A DNA stretch of 64,000 bases from VBAT01 sp036520835 (lineage in GTDB: Bacteria > Bacteroidota > Bacteroidia > Chitinophagales > Chitinophagaceae). The notes under the pieces were generated by a model. The model ran no database searches and was not told where the DNA came from. It saw nothing but the letters and a program-made list of their open reading frames with translations. The position numbers and the translations under genes are program-made. Positions 1-8,795 of this stretch are shown piece after piece. How positions within the stretch are numbered: the first letter of the stretch is position 1; each line of letters opens with the position of its first letter. Location of the stretch: positions 1 through 64,000 of the forward strand of contig DATDIX010000041.1 in assembly GCA_036520835.1 (NCBI GenBank), in the 5' to 3' direction.

Positions 1-1178
1 GCTGTATTACCCGTACCTATGGCACTAAAGCATTTATTGGAGGAAGAAATAAAGTGGAACTATGGATGAAAGAAGCCGGGTTGCAAACAAGAACAGATAA
101 TATCGGGAATGTAAGAGGCAGGTTGTTATCGAAAAATACAAATGCCAAAACTTTTGTGATCGCTTCGCATATCGACACCATTATCAATGCCGGCAAATTT
201 GATGGCCCTATGGGTGTATTAATGGGGCTTGACCTGGTTGAGCAGGTCATTCAGTCAAAAGCAGAAATCCCTTTCCATATTGAGCTGATCGGTTTTTGTG
301 ATGAGGAAGGCTGCCGGTTTCATACAACTTACCTGGGGAGCAAAGCGGTTGCGGGTTCATTTGATGATTCAATACTCGATACAAAAGATGCAAAGGGTAT
401 TTCCCTTGAACAGGCGATCAAAGAAGCCGCCGGCAATGTAAATAACCTGAGTAAAGATGCGATTGCAAAGCAGGATTGGTTGGGCTATTTTGAAATCCAT
501 ATCGAGCAGGGCCCCGTGCTATTTGAGAAAAATATTCCTGTTGGGTTGGTTACCGCTATTGCGGGTCAATGCAGGGCAGGTATGGTGTTTAACGGGGAAG
601 CAGGACATGCAGGCACGGTACCGATGGATATGCGGAAGGATGCGCTGGCCTGTGCAGGAGAATTTGTTTTAGCAACAGAAAGTTTTGCAAAGGCTCATAA
701 AAAAAACCTGGTGGCGACAGTTGGCAAACTTCATATCATTCATTCGGCCAGTAATGTAATTCCCGGCGAAGTGATAGTGAGCCTGGACCTGAGAAGTGCG
801 GATGAACCGGTGCTTTCCTCTTCATACGATGCTATAAAGAGAATAGCAGAAGACATTTGTAAGAAAAGGAAAATTGTACTGGAATGGAATTTGATCCAGC
901 AAACTAAACCGGTAACCTGTGATGCAGCCATGAATAAGTTTTTGTCGGGTTCAATCAAAGGATCGGGATATGAAGTGGTGGATCTGGTTAGTGGCGCCGG
1001 GCATGATGCAGTTCCTGTTTCAGCAGTTTCACCCGTGGCAATGTTGTTTGTGAGATGCTTTAAGGGGATCAGTCATAACCCGCTTGAAGATGTTGAATTA
1101 AAAGATATGGCTGTGGCCATTGAAGTTTCCGATAACTTTATACAACAGTTAATAGCAACTCATCATTCTAAACCTTAA
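1..1178 (+). CDS. allC: Allantoate amidohydrolase (M20 family), 5' partial
   Basis: The reading frame is open from position 3 and continues upstream of the window. The residues before the internal GTG at 54 (ITRTYGTKAFIGGRNK) match the family, so that GTG is not the start. This is a Zn/Mn-dependent M20-type hydrolase of the allantoate amidohydrolase / beta-ureidopropionase group. The visible metal-site motifs are SHIDT followed by FDGPMGV, then CDEEGCRF, EIHIEQG and, near the C-terminus, SGAGHDA. AllC converts allantoate to ureidoglycine, ammonia and CO2 in the cytosol. The next gene, 16 bp downstream, encodes the enzyme for the following step, which supports allantoate over N-carbamoyl amino acids as the substrate. 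Confidence 0.88.
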   Translation, partial: CITRTYGTKAFIGGRNKVELWMKEAGLQTRTDNIGNVRGRLLSKNTNAKTFVIASHIDTIINAGKFDGPMGVLMGLDLVEQVIQSKAEIPFHIELIGFCDEEGCRFHTTYLGSKAVAGSFDDSILDTKDAKGISLEQAIKEAAGNVNNLSKDAIAKQDWLGYFEIHIEQGPVLFEKNIPVGLVTAIAGQCRAGMVFNGEAGHAGTVPMDMRKDALACAGEFVLATESFAKAHKKNLVATVGKLHIIHSASNVIPGEVIVSLDLRSADEPVLSSSYDAIKRIAEDICKKRKIVLEWNLIQQTKPVTCDAAMNKFLSGSIKGSGYEVVDLVSGAGHDAVPVSAVSPVAMLFVRCFKGISHNPLEDVELKDMAVAIEVSDNFIQQLIATHHSKP

Positions 1179-1194
1179 ACGCATAACTGACCTC

Positions 1195-1944
1195 ATGGAA
1201 ATATCAGCCTTAACAAGAAGCGTAGTAAAAAGAAACCACGCCATCATCACCCCTGACGGGTATATCAACAGCAATGTTCCGGGTTGGGCCAACTGCACCA
1301 CGAATGTCATCATCAATGAAGCGATGGGGGCAAAGTTTTCGCAGATACTGACAACGCTGAACAGTAATGGCGAAATAAAAGGAGAAACGGATCTTTCCGA
1401 GATATTCTTCTATGTGGTAAAAGGGAAATGCCATGCTAATGCCGGCGGTGGTGAGAAGTCGCTTACCAGGGGACATTATGTGTATGTTCCTGTCGGAACA
1501 CCTTATCAATTCAATAGTGAAGAAGAAGGGACGCAGGTACTCAGCTTTCATAAAGTATATGAACCGCTCCCGGGTGATTATTCCAATCATCCCCCGGTCA
1601 TTTTTGATAAGTCAGCCGGTGACGGGGAAGCTTATCTCGGCGACCCGGCTTTACGATTGCAGGTATTGTTGCCAGATAAGCCGAACTTTGATATGGCGGT
1701 GAATATTTTTACCTACGATCCCGGCGGTCACCTGCCTTTTGTGGAAACACATATCATGGAGCATGGGTTATTGTATTTGCAGGGCCAGGGAATTTATAAG
1801 CTCGGTGACCAATGGTACCCGGTAAAGAAAGGCGATTCTATCTGGATGGCACCCTATTGCCAGCAATGGTTCACGGCGATGGGCAAGGAGCCGGCAGTGT
1901 ATATTTATTATAAGAATGTGAATCGGTTTCCAACGATACAGTAA
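1195..1944 (+). CDS. allE: (S)-ureidoglycine aminohydrolase, bicupin
   Basis: 249 aa with two cupin halves, the normal family length. The C-terminal cupin carries the expected metal ligands E184, H186, H190 and Q224; their spacing (2, 4, 34) matches the plant UGlyAH enzyme as I recall it. The enzyme hydrolyses ureidoglycine to (S)-ureidoglycolate and ammonia, preventing spontaneous and non-stereospecific decay of the allantoate product. It starts 16 bp after allC, so the two are almost certainly co-transcribed. No ureidoglycolate lyase or dehydrogenase follows within the cluster. Confidence 0.9.
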   Translation: MEISALTRSVVKRNHAIITPDGYINSNVPGWANCTTNVIINEAMGAKFSQILTTLNSNGEIKGETDLSEIFFYVVKGKCHANAGGGEKSLTRGHYVYVPVGTPYQFNSEEEGTQVLSFHKVYEPLPGDYSNHPPVIFDKSAGDGEAYLGDPALRLQVLLPDKPNFDMAVNIFTYDPGGHLPFVETHIMEHGLLYLQGQGIYKLGDQWYPVKKGDSIWMAPYCQQWFTAMGKEPAVYIYYKNVNRFPTIQ

Positions 1945-2018
1945 ATGGTGAGTTGTGAATGGTGAGCAGGCTATCTCACCACTGACCACTCACCACTGAC
2001 CATTGACCACTCACGATC
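1945..2018. repeat. GTGAG/CTCAC word-repeat hairpin
   Basis: The whole allE-uraD gap is low-complexity. A left arm rich in TGGTGAG words (1946-1969) is followed by a right arm of CTCACCACTGACC-like words (1974-2014), giving an imperfect inverted repeat. It resembles the inverted repeat at 4384-4500 and the tract inside the E1 gene at 30744-30775. It probably folds in the mRNA between two co-directional genes. It is not followed by a T-run, so it is not a classical terminator. Confidence 0.6.
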
Positions 2019-2522
2019 ATGACACTTCACGAACTAAACACATTACCCAAGCAACAACTCATCGAAGAGCTGACCAAATGCTGCGGTTCACCCGCATGGG
2101 TCAATAAAATGCTGCCTTTCTTTCCGGCAGATGATTTAGTTGAACTATTAGAAGATGCCGAAGAGCAATGGTGGAAATGCAGCGAAGAGGATTGGAAAGA
2201 AGCTTTTGCGCATCACCCGAAGATCGGCGATGTGAGATCATTGCAAAGGAAATTTGCTTCTACCGCTCATTGGGCTTCAGGCGAGCAAAGCGGGGTTAGT
2301 ACTGCATCCCAGAAAACGATCGAAGCCCTTGCAGAAGGGAACAGGAAGTACGAAAATAAATTCGGTTATATCTTTATTGTCTGTGCTACGGGGAAGTCAG
2401 CCGGAGAGATGCTGGAAATGCTGGAATCAAGATTACTCAATGATCCCGCAACCGAAATGGAGATAGCTGCTGATGAACAAAATAAAATAACCAAATTACG
2501 GTTGGAAAAACTATTAGAATGA
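2019..2522 (+). CDS. uraD: 2-oxo-4-hydroxy-4-carboxy-5-ureidoimidazoline (OHCU) decarboxylase
   Basis: 167 aa, the usual size for UraD. The catalytic His lies in HHPKIGD (H66), and the downstream GEQSGV motif is present. It decarboxylates OHCU, the product of 5-hydroxyisourate hydrolase, to (S)-allantoin. It overlaps the next gene by 4 nt (ATGA), a sign of translational coupling. The order uraD-uraH with allC-allE shows a route from 5-hydroxyisourate down to ureidoglycolate. Urate oxidase and allantoinase are not in the window and presumably lie upstream. Confidence 0.92.
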   Translation: MTLHELNTLPKQQLIEELTKCCGSPAWVNKMLPFFPADDLVELLEDAEEQWWKCSEEDWKEAFAHHPKIGDVRSLQRKFASTAHWASGEQSGVSTASQKTIEALAEGNRKYENKFGYIFIVCATGKSAGEMLEMLESRLLNDPATEMEIAADEQNKITKLRLEKLLE

Positions 2523-2857
2523 GCCAGCTTACCACGCATATTCTTGATACGACAAAAGGAAAGCCTGCACCAGGGGTCCCTGTTATTTTGTACCAGCACA
2601 AAAAAGAAGAATGGATAGAAATAACAAAAGGTATTACCAATAATGATGGCCGTATCCCCGATCTCCTTAAAAAAGGCGTGATCATGGAACCGGGAATATA
2701 TAAGCTGTGGTTTGACACTCAGTCTTATTTTGCCAAACAATCTGTTCAAAGTTTTTACCCATTTGTTGAGATCAGTTTCCGCGTTGCAACGGAAGAACAT
2801 TACCATGTTCCATTATTACTGAATCCGTTCGGATATTCTACCTACAGGGGATCTTAG
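2519..2857 (+). CDS. uraH: 5-hydroxyisourate hydrolase (transthyretin-like)
   Basis: 112 aa, typical of bacterial HIU hydrolases (TRP/PucM/HiuH). The active-site residues H7, R45 and H96 and the C-terminal tetrapeptide YRGS, which separates these enzymes from transthyretin, are all present. It opens 5-hydroxyisourate to OHCU, the substrate of the upstream uraD product. There is no signal peptide, so it should be cytosolic. Its start codon overlaps the uraD stop. Confidence 0.93.
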   Translation: MSQLTTHILDTTKGKPAPGVPVILYQHKKEEWIEITKGITNNDGRIPDLLKKGVIMEPGIYKLWFDTQSYFAKQSVQSFYPFVEISFRVATEEHYHVPLLLNPFGYSTYRGS

Positions 2858-2861
2858 AACG

Positions 2862-2925
2862 AACAATGCGCAAAAGGGTCACAAAGAAATAATACACAGC
2901 GTCTCCCCGCCTCTGCGGTTAAAAT
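2862..2925. repeat. Short word-like intergenic repeat
   Basis: The uraH-to-2951 gap contains the words CACAAAGAAA and GCCTCTGCGGTTAAA. They resemble low-complexity intergenic words I associate with many Bacteroidota genomes (from memory). There is no clear hairpin and no other copy in this window. Confidence 0.3.
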
Positions 2926-2950
2926 ATTTACATTAGCTAAATTTTTCAAC

Positions 2951-4384
2951 ATGAACTTTTCCATCCCCGATAACGAAAAGGAAACCTTACTCAGCTCATT
3001 AAAGACCGCTAACATGAAGTTCCAGCAAACCTATCCCGGCGATAAACCTGATCGCCAGCCGGTGCATACCGTGTATGGAGGAGCCAATCTTTTTAAATCG
3101 GACACCTGTGTAAAAATGGGTGAGGTCGCTTTGAAAAGCCTGCAAACTTATGCGCCCAATTTTGCTGTACTTGCAGATGTATTGCAACTGCAGGGATTCT
3201 TGGAACTTCCTTCTTCCGATAGTAAGATAGAAAAGCTGGTGAAAAAATTAGACAAGATGAGTGAGAAGAGAAGAAGAGAGGACCCGGCATGGCTGGCTTA
3301 TTCTGTCTATAACAAGATCATCAAAAAATTAAGAACAGAAGCCGTAGAAGATTTCCGGATTGACTTTGAAGATGGATTTGGCAACCGCCCCGATGAGGAA
3401 GAGGATGCAACGGCAGTAAATGCGGCCACTGAACTGGCAAAAGGAATGAAGCTTGACACTGTTTCTCCTTTTATAGGGATAAGAATAAAACCCTTTACAG
3501 AAGACCTGAAATCGCGGGGTGTAAGAACGCTGGATATTTTTCTGACCACATTACTGGAAAAAACAAAAGGCAAACTTCCGGGCAACTTTGTAGTGATGCT
3601 GCCCAAAGTGACCATACCGGAACAGGTAATAACCCTGATCCGTTTGTTCGAGATCATTGAAAAGAAAAATAACCTCACTCCAGGTTCATTGAAGATGGAA
3701 ACGATGGTAGAAGCTACGCAGATCATCATGGATGATGAAGGAAGAAACCCGCTGATGAAGATTATACGGGCCAGCGAAGGAAGATGTATCGCTGCACATT
3801 TCGGGACTTACGACTATACAGCTTCCTGCGGCATCACTGCGAAATACCAGACCATGGATCATCCTGTTTGTGACTTTGCCCATCACATGACCAAAGTTGC
3901 ATTGGGAGGAACGGGAATATTTTTATCTGATGGCGCTACCAATGTAATGCCGGTTGCGCCAAACCGGGGAGAAAAGCTGTCGAAAGAAAAATTGAAAGAG
4001 AACATGGAATCGGTGCACAATGCCTGGCGCATCGGGTATAGTCATACCATGCATTCACTCATCAATGGTTTTTACCAGGGATGGGACCTGAACCCTGCAC
4101 AATTACCGATGCGGTATGCCGCTACTTATACTTTCTTTTTAAGCAGTTATGATGATGCTTTGTTCCGGTTAAAGACATTTGTGGACAGGGCGGCGATCTC
4201 TACATTGACAGGAGATATTTTTGATGATGCCGCAACGGGACAGGGATTACTCAATTTCTTTTTAAAAGCGATGAACTGCGGAGCGATCACGGAAAAAGAA
4301 GCCCTGGCGACGGGTTTAACATTAGATGAAATAAGAAGCCGGTCTTTTTATAAGATACTGCAGGGAAGAAGGGGGAAGAAATAG
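2951..4384 (+). CDS. Aldolase/citrate-lyase-superfamily protein (DUF6986-like) of the ureide cluster
   Basis: 477 aa, no signal peptide. The fold family is suggested by FRIDFEDGFG (acidic Mg-site style, about residue 136), METMVEAT and AAHFGTYDYTASCGI, patterns reminiscent of HpcH/HpaI, CitE/malyl-CoA lyase and malate synthase barrels. I believe it belongs to DUF6986, sometimes labelled phosphoenolpyruvate kinase without good grounds. It follows uraH by 93 bp on the same strand. Superfamily members often use glyoxylate, which ureide breakdown releases, so a role in consuming glyoxylate or a ureidoglycolate-derived product is a reasonable but untested inference. Confidence 0.6.
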   Translation: MNFSIPDNEKETLLSSLKTANMKFQQTYPGDKPDRQPVHTVYGGANLFKSDTCVKMGEVALKSLQTYAPNFAVLADVLQLQGFLELPSSDSKIEKLVKKLDKMSEKRRREDPAWLAYSVYNKIIKKLRTEAVEDFRIDFEDGFGNRPDEEEDATAVNAATELAKGMKLDTVSPFIGIRIKPFTEDLKSRGVRTLDIFLTTLLEKTKGKLPGNFVVMLPKVTIPEQVITLIRLFEIIEKKNNLTPGSLKMETMVEATQIIMDDEGRNPLMKIIRASEGRCIAAHFGTYDYTASCGITAKYQTMDHPVCDFAHHMTKVALGGTGIFLSDGATNVMPVAPNRGEKLSKEKLKENMESVHNAWRIGYSHTMHSLINGFYQGWDLNPAQLPMRYAATYTFFLSSYDDALFRLKTFVDRAAISTLTGDIFDDAATGQGLLNFFLKAMNCGAITEKEALATGLTLDEIRSRSFYKILQGRRGKK

Positions 4385-4500
4385 GTGTGAGCTGTCAGGT
4401 GTGAGTTGCCTGCTGTCAAATAAATTGTGATATGCATACTCTTTAATGTTTCTACAAACTATAATCTCACAACCAACAGCTCACACCTGACACCTGTTCC
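4384..4500. repeat. Long imperfect inverted repeat with GTGAG words
   Basis: A left arm of two CAGGTGTGAG-type words (4384-4417) is mirrored by CTCACAACC and CAGCTCACACCTGACACC (4466-4498), with a 48-nt A/T-rich loop. The arms are themselves made of repeated words, like the tract at 1945-2018. It separates the ureide cluster from the next gene and may stall or end transcription, but it has no T-run. Confidence 0.55.
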
Positions 4501-4501
4501 T

Positions 4502-4509
4502 TAAATTTG
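4502..4509 (+). promoter_or_regulatory. Possible -7 box (TAAATTTG)
   Basis: TAAATTTG matches the Bacteroidota -7 consensus TAnnTTTG and lies 19 nt before the ATG at 4529. I see no TTTG at the -33 position, so this is only weak support for a promoter of the dehydrogenase-like gene. Confidence 0.3.
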
Positions 4510-4528
4510 CCAACTAAACTTCTCTTGC

Positions 4529-5638
4529 ATGACGATTGCTGTATTAGGAGCCGGAATGGTGGGCCGTGCTATTGCGCTGGACCTTGCTAAAGATTATAAA
4601 GTAACGTCTTTTGACCTCAGCGGCGCCAATCTCTCAGCATTAAAAGAACGCAGCACTATCATACAAACAGTAGCTGCTAATCTTTCTCAATTTGATGAAT
4701 ATAAGAATTGGTTATCTCCTTTTGATCTTGTCGTAACCGCTGTTCCCGGATTTATGGGATATAAAACACTGGAAGCTGTTATCAATGCCGGTAAGCATGT
4801 AGTGGATATTTCTTTTTTTCCTGAAGATGCTTTGCAATTGGATGAACTGGCCAAAGAAAAGAATGTTACGGCCATCACTGATTGCGGGGTTGCTCCGGGT
4901 GTCAGCAATCTCATCATTGGCAGGTATAATGAAGAAATGAAAATAACATCTTTTGAATGTTATGTAGGAGGATTACCCAAAGAAAGAAAACCACCGTTTC
5001 AATATAAAGCCCCCTTCTCGCCTGTTGATGTGATACAGGAATATATCCGTCCGGCAAGACTGGTGGAAAGAGGGAAAATCGTTACTAAACCCGCTTTGAG
5101 TGAAAGAGAGCTGATGGTATTCGATGGAGTGGGTGAACTGGAAGCTTTCAACACTGACGGGCTTCGTTCATTGATCTATACAATGGGGCATATCCCGGAT
5201 ATGAAAGAAAAGACACTGCGTTATCCCGGCCATATTGATTTGATCATTGCCTTGCAGCAGGCCGGATTTTTTGATACAACCCCGCTTCGTATCGATGACA
5301 GGGATATCACCCCATTGGAATTTACATCAAAGCTGCTGGTCGATCAATGGAAGCTGGGGCCTGAAGAGGAAGAGTTTACTGTAATGAAAGTAGTAATAAA
5401 AGGAAAAAACAAAACAGTGGAATATAATTTGCTTGACAGGTATGATCCCGTTACAAAAACTTCATCCATGGCGAGAACAACCGGCTATACCTGTACTGCG
5501 GCGGTGAACCTCATGGCAAAAGGGTTGTTCAGGGAGAAAGGCGTTTTTCCACCAGAACTGGTGGGGAAAGACAAAAACTGTTTTGAGTTTGTAATGAAGT
5601 ATTTAGAAGACAGAAAGGTGAACTGGAAAATGAGCTGA
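4529..5638 (+). CDS. Saccharopine dehydrogenase-family / lysine 6-dehydrogenase-like oxidoreductase
   Basis: 369 aa. An N-terminal Rossmann motif (VLGAGMVG, residues 5-12) binds NAD(P). The middle has DCGVAPGVSN, and the C-terminal half follows the saccharopine-dehydrogenase C-domain pattern, including MARTTGYTC. Relatives include L-lysine 6-dehydrogenase and single-domain saccharopine-dehydrogenase-like enzymes. It stands alone after the word-repeat hairpin, so context does not identify the substrate. Cytosolic. Confidence 0.75.
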   Translation: MTIAVLGAGMVGRAIALDLAKDYKVTSFDLSGANLSALKERSTIIQTVAANLSQFDEYKNWLSPFDLVVTAVPGFMGYKTLEAVINAGKHVVDISFFPEDALQLDELAKEKNVTAITDCGVAPGVSNLIIGRYNEEMKITSFECYVGGLPKERKPPFQYKAPFSPVDVIQEYIRPARLVERGKIVTKPALSERELMVFDGVGELEAFNTDGLRSLIYTMGHIPDMKEKTLRYPGHIDLIIALQQAGFFDTTPLRIDDRDITPLEFTSKLLVDQWKLGPEEEEFTVMKVVIKGKNKTVEYNLLDRYDPVTKTSSMARTTGYTCTAAVNLMAKGLFREKGVFPPELVGKDKNCFEFVMKYLEDRKVNWKMS

Positions 5639-5733
5639 CAGGGGGTGGTATAAAAAAATGTGCGGGATGAGCCCAAAGTTTTTTAAATTACATACCCAGC
5701 AATTCTTTATTGTTCAAATAAATTTCAGGGTTT

Positions 5734-6846
5734 ATGAAAAAGCTATATTATTTCGCTGCCGCTTGTGCCGCTTTTGTTTTGTTAGTTGCAGCCAACCGGT
5801 CAACCAGCCACCCGTACGGATTGAAAACAGGAACAGCTGATGTAAAATCTATTAGTGCCATAGCGTTTGGGCCTGATGGTATTCTTTTTCTTGGCGATTC
5901 CAGGTCGGCTGCTGTTTTTGCCATTGATACCAAAGACAAAACCATGGTAGAGAAAGCCGCTGCGGTAGAGATCAAAAATATTGATCAGAAGATCGCAGCT
6001 GCATTAGGCACCGAAGTCAAAAATATCCGGATACAGGATATTGCCGTCAACCCTATATCCAAAAAAATATATTGTGCCGTGCAAAGCAGTGACGGAACAC
6101 CTGTATTACTGAAGCTCGAAGGAGATAAAATACAGGCGGTAAGTTTTAAAGACATTGAGTTCAGCACTATTTCCATTGCCAATGTTCCTGGCGAAGACGT
6201 TAAAGACAGAGGTGGCCGTCCATTGCGTGATCAATCTATCTCTGACCTTAATTATTCAGATGGCAGTGTATTGCTAAGCGGACTTTCCAACCAGGAGTTT
6301 GGTTCTACATTCAGGAAAATTGCTTTTCCTTTTTCTGACAAACAGGAACAATCTTCATTAGAGATCTTTCATGCTGCGCATGGTAAGTATGAGACCAATT
6401 CACCGATACGGACTTTTACAACGGCGGAACTGAATGGCAAAAAATACCTGGTGGCCAGCTATACCTGTACTCCATTGGTTTTATTCCCGCTGGATGAATT
6501 AAAAGCTGGCAAGCATGTAAAAGGTAGAACAGTTGCTGAATTTGGCGCCGGCAACTCACCGATTGATATGGTGACGTTGAAAAAAGACGGGAACTCCTAT
6601 CTTTTCATGGCGAATTCAAACCGGCCGGTGATGCGGATAAATTATAAGAATATTGAAACCTATGAAGGCGCACTTACTGAACCGATAAAAGAAAGTTATT
6701 CGACAGCCGGGGTGAATTTTGTCACATTGCCCACCGTGAACGTGTTGCAAATGGATAAACTGGATGATACACAAGTACTGGTACTGCAACGCAGGGCTAA
6801 TGGCGATCTTGATCTCTGGACCGCAAGGGGAGACAGGTGGATATAA
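5734..6846 (+). CDS. Secreted hypothetical protein, beta-propeller-like
   Basis: 370 aa beginning with a signal peptide (MKKLYYFAAACAAFVLLVAA). Repeated strands such as SISAIAFGPDGILFLGDS, AVFAIDT and YLVASYTC suggest a beta-propeller or similar beta-repeat fold in the periplasm or at the surface. Its stop codon TAA shares its last base with the ATG of the next gene (TAATG at 6844-6848), so the two are translationally coupled. I do not recognise a specific family. Confidence 0.6.
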   Translation: MKKLYYFAAACAAFVLLVAANRSTSHPYGLKTGTADVKSISAIAFGPDGILFLGDSRSAAVFAIDTKDKTMVEKAAAVEIKNIDQKIAAALGTEVKNIRIQDIAVNPISKKIYCAVQSSDGTPVLLKLEGDKIQAVSFKDIEFSTISIANVPGEDVKDRGGRPLRDQSISDLNYSDGSVLLSGLSNQEFGSTFRKIAFPFSDKQEQSSLEIFHAAHGKYETNSPIRTFTTAELNGKKYLVASYTCTPLVLFPLDELKAGKHVKGRTVAEFGAGNSPIDMVTLKKDGNSYLFMANSNRPVMRINYKNIETYEGALTEPIKESYSTAGVNFVTLPTVNVLQMDKLDDTQVLVLQRRANGDLDLWTARGDRWI

Positions 6847-7952
6847 TGCTTACTAACCCGGTTAACAATAAAAAGATCAGGCGACCTGTTGTATGGTGCC
6901 TGGTCTTTTCTTTTTTATTGATAAGTTGTTCGGATATTAAAAAAGACCCCCTGCCGGTTTCAATACAATGGCAGAACAACAGGGCGGTAAGCATGACCAT
7001 CCCGCGGGAGCTATTACAAGGAGTTGCCAAAGATTCTGTCGAACAACTATTGCACATACAACTGGAAAACACCAATACACCGGTATTGGGAGAATACATA
7101 ATAACAGATGAGGCAGTGGTATTCCGGCCACTGGTAGCTTTTACCCGGGGATTAAATTATGAAGTATGGTTCTCCGGTAAGCTGTTAAACAAAGTAGTGA
7201 TACCGTCGGGCAGTACTCACGATGCGCCGAAAATAGTTGCTGTTTACCCGACCAGTGATACAGTACCGCTAAACTTATTAAAGATCTATATCGTTTTCTC
7301 CAAACCAATGCAGGAAGGACAATCGCTGAACAATATAACTGTGATCAAAAATCAACGTGATACCGTTCCTTCGGTTTTTCTTGACCTTGAACTATGGAAT
7401 AATGAAAGAACGATACATACACTATGGCTTGACCCCGGCAGGATCAAACGTGACCTGCAACCAAATAAAACGATGGGTGCGCCTTTACAACAGGGAGAAA
7501 GTTACCAGGTGATCATCAAACAGGATTGGCGTGATGTAGAAGGCGTTTCGCTGGCATCCGAATACCAAAGGGATTTTGTAGTGGGCTTAAGGGATAGCTT
7601 ATCTCCGGATGCAGAAAGCTGGACGATCCATACACCAAAAGCAGGGGGCCATGAGCGGCTGAAGATAGACCTCCATGAGTCATTAGATTATGTGCTGCTT
7701 AAAAATACCGTTCGTGTTGTTGATAAAACCGGGAAAGTTATAAATGGCGTTATTGAAACAGCCGCAGAAGAAACGATCCTGTATTTCACTCCATCGGGTG
7801 AATGGAGCCCCGGCGATTATACTCTTGAAATAGAATCACGGCTTGAAGACCTGGCGGGAAATAACCTGAACCGGTTATTTGATAAAGACCTTACCCGGCA
7901 AAGTAAAAAGGCGACGAAGGAAATTTACAAAAGATCATTTCGTGTTCAATGA
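6846..7952 (+). CDS. Lipoprotein with Ig-like (SbsA-type) domains
   Basis: The ATG at 6846 is chosen because it overlaps the preceding stop as TAATG; a GTG at 6837 would only add three residues. The N-terminus is a hydrophobic stretch ending in the lipobox LLISCS, so an outer- or inner-membrane lipoprotein is expected. PKIVAVYPTSD followed by YIVFSKPM is the Big_5/SbsA Ig-like pattern, and a second such segment is suggested near the C-terminus (WSPGDYTLEI, LEDLAGN). It probably works with the coupled upstream secreted protein. Function unknown. Confidence 0.7.
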   Translation: MLTNPVNNKKIRRPVVWCLVFSFLLISCSDIKKDPLPVSIQWQNNRAVSMTIPRELLQGVAKDSVEQLLHIQLENTNTPVLGEYIITDEAVVFRPLVAFTRGLNYEVWFSGKLLNKVVIPSGSTHDAPKIVAVYPTSDTVPLNLLKIYIVFSKPMQEGQSLNNITVIKNQRDTVPSVFLDLELWNNERTIHTLWLDPGRIKRDLQPNKTMGAPLQQGESYQVIIKQDWRDVEGVSLASEYQRDFVVGLRDSLSPDAESWTIHTPKAGGHERLKIDLHESLDYVLLKNTVRVVDKTGKVINGVIETAAEETILYFTPSGEWSPGDYTLEIESRLEDLAGNNLNRLFDKDLTRQSKKATKEIYKRSFRVQ

Positions 7953-7993
7953 AGAATGTTGATGTATAAAATGTTTGGATAAGGGTAAATAAA

Positions 7994-8049
7994 AAAGCGT
8001 TTCAAACATTGAAACGCTTTAATTATATAATTGCTCCGCTTCGGCGGAG
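7994..8049. terminator. Tandem bidirectional terminator hairpins
   Basis: A perfect 12-bp stem (AAAGCGTTTCAA / TTGAAACGCTTT, 7994-8020, 3-nt loop) is followed by a 6-bp stem closed by a TTCG tetraloop (CTCCGC-TTCG-GCGGAG, 8034-8049) and a short T-run (8053-8056). They lie between the convergent genes ending at 7952 (+) and 8055 (-), and A/T tracts on both sides fit termination in both directions. Confidence 0.8.
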
Positions 8050-8054
8050 GGCTT

Positions 8055-8651
8055 TTATTCCGCTTCTGCCACTACTTCTTTCACTTCCGGTATCATTCTT
8101 TTCATCATGCCTTCAATACCTGCTTTCAGTGTGATCATAGATGAAGGACAGCCACTGCAGCTTCCCTGTAACATCAGGTTCACTACGCCGTCATCATAGC
8201 TTCTGAACTGTATGGCGCCGCCATCCATTTCAACAGCAGGCTTTACATAATTTTCCAACAGCTCTTTAATACGCTTCACCACATCGTCATCATCGGCAGA
8301 TACTTCATTGCTGCTTTCCTTTTTGATGCTCACCACTTCTTCTTCATTGATCACTGCTTTGCCTTCTTCAAGATAATCTTTTAAGAACTGGCGTACAGAA
8401 GGGATCACATCCTGCCAATCGGTTTCTGTTGTTTTGGTCAGTGTCACAAAATTGCTGGCGATAAAGACTGCTTTGATAAAAGGAAAACCAAACAACTCTG
8501 TTGCCAGGGGTGAAGGTTTTGCGCTTGTGGCATCCGGAAAATCGATGCTTTTGCCGGGATAGAGAAGCTTATTCGCCACAAACTTCATGGTTTCCGGGTT
8601 CGGGGTCATTTCTGTATAAATGCTGATAACGGGATTACCTGTTTTGATCAT
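8055..8651 (-). CDS. Nfu-type iron-sulfur carrier protein
   Basis: 198 aa with the two-domain Nfu layout. The N-terminal Scaffold_fused Nfu_N domain includes TPNPETMKFV (16-25). The C-terminal NifU-like domain has the cluster-binding CSGC (C165, C168) inside LQGSCSGCPSS. It accepts and delivers 4Fe-4S clusters to apo-proteins in the cytosol. Fe-S clients in this window include MqnC and ActB. It ends next to the terminator pair. Confidence 0.9.
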   Translation of the reverse strand: MIKTGNPVISIYTEMTPNPETMKFVANKLLYPGKSIDFPDATSAKPSPLATELFGFPFIKAVFIASNFVTLTKTTETDWQDVIPSVRQFLKDYLEEGKAVINEEEVVSIKKESSNEVSADDDDVVKRIKELLENYVKPAVEMDGGAIQFRSYDDGVVNLMLQGSCSGCPSSMITLKAGIEGMMKRMIPEVKEVVAEAE

Positions 8652-8795
8652 ATCTCACTATTTGATGTGTAAAAATAACAATAAAACCCTGCCATTGTTT
8701 ACGAAGATGGAAAACGATGCCTGTAGCGGATTTGATGGAATTCAGCCTTTATTCCAGGCGGTTTAAAGAAAAGGGTGGGTGGTTATTGCCCTGTA

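Noticed and set aside
1945..4500. CRISPR-like array from the repeated GTGAG words
   Set aside because: There is no regular repeat-spacer spacing and no unique spacers; the words are low-complexity and mirrored.
6837..6845. GTG start three codons before the ATG of the Ig-like lipoprotein gene
   Set aside because: The ATG overlapping the previous stop as TAATG is a better start and leaves the lipoprotein signal intact.
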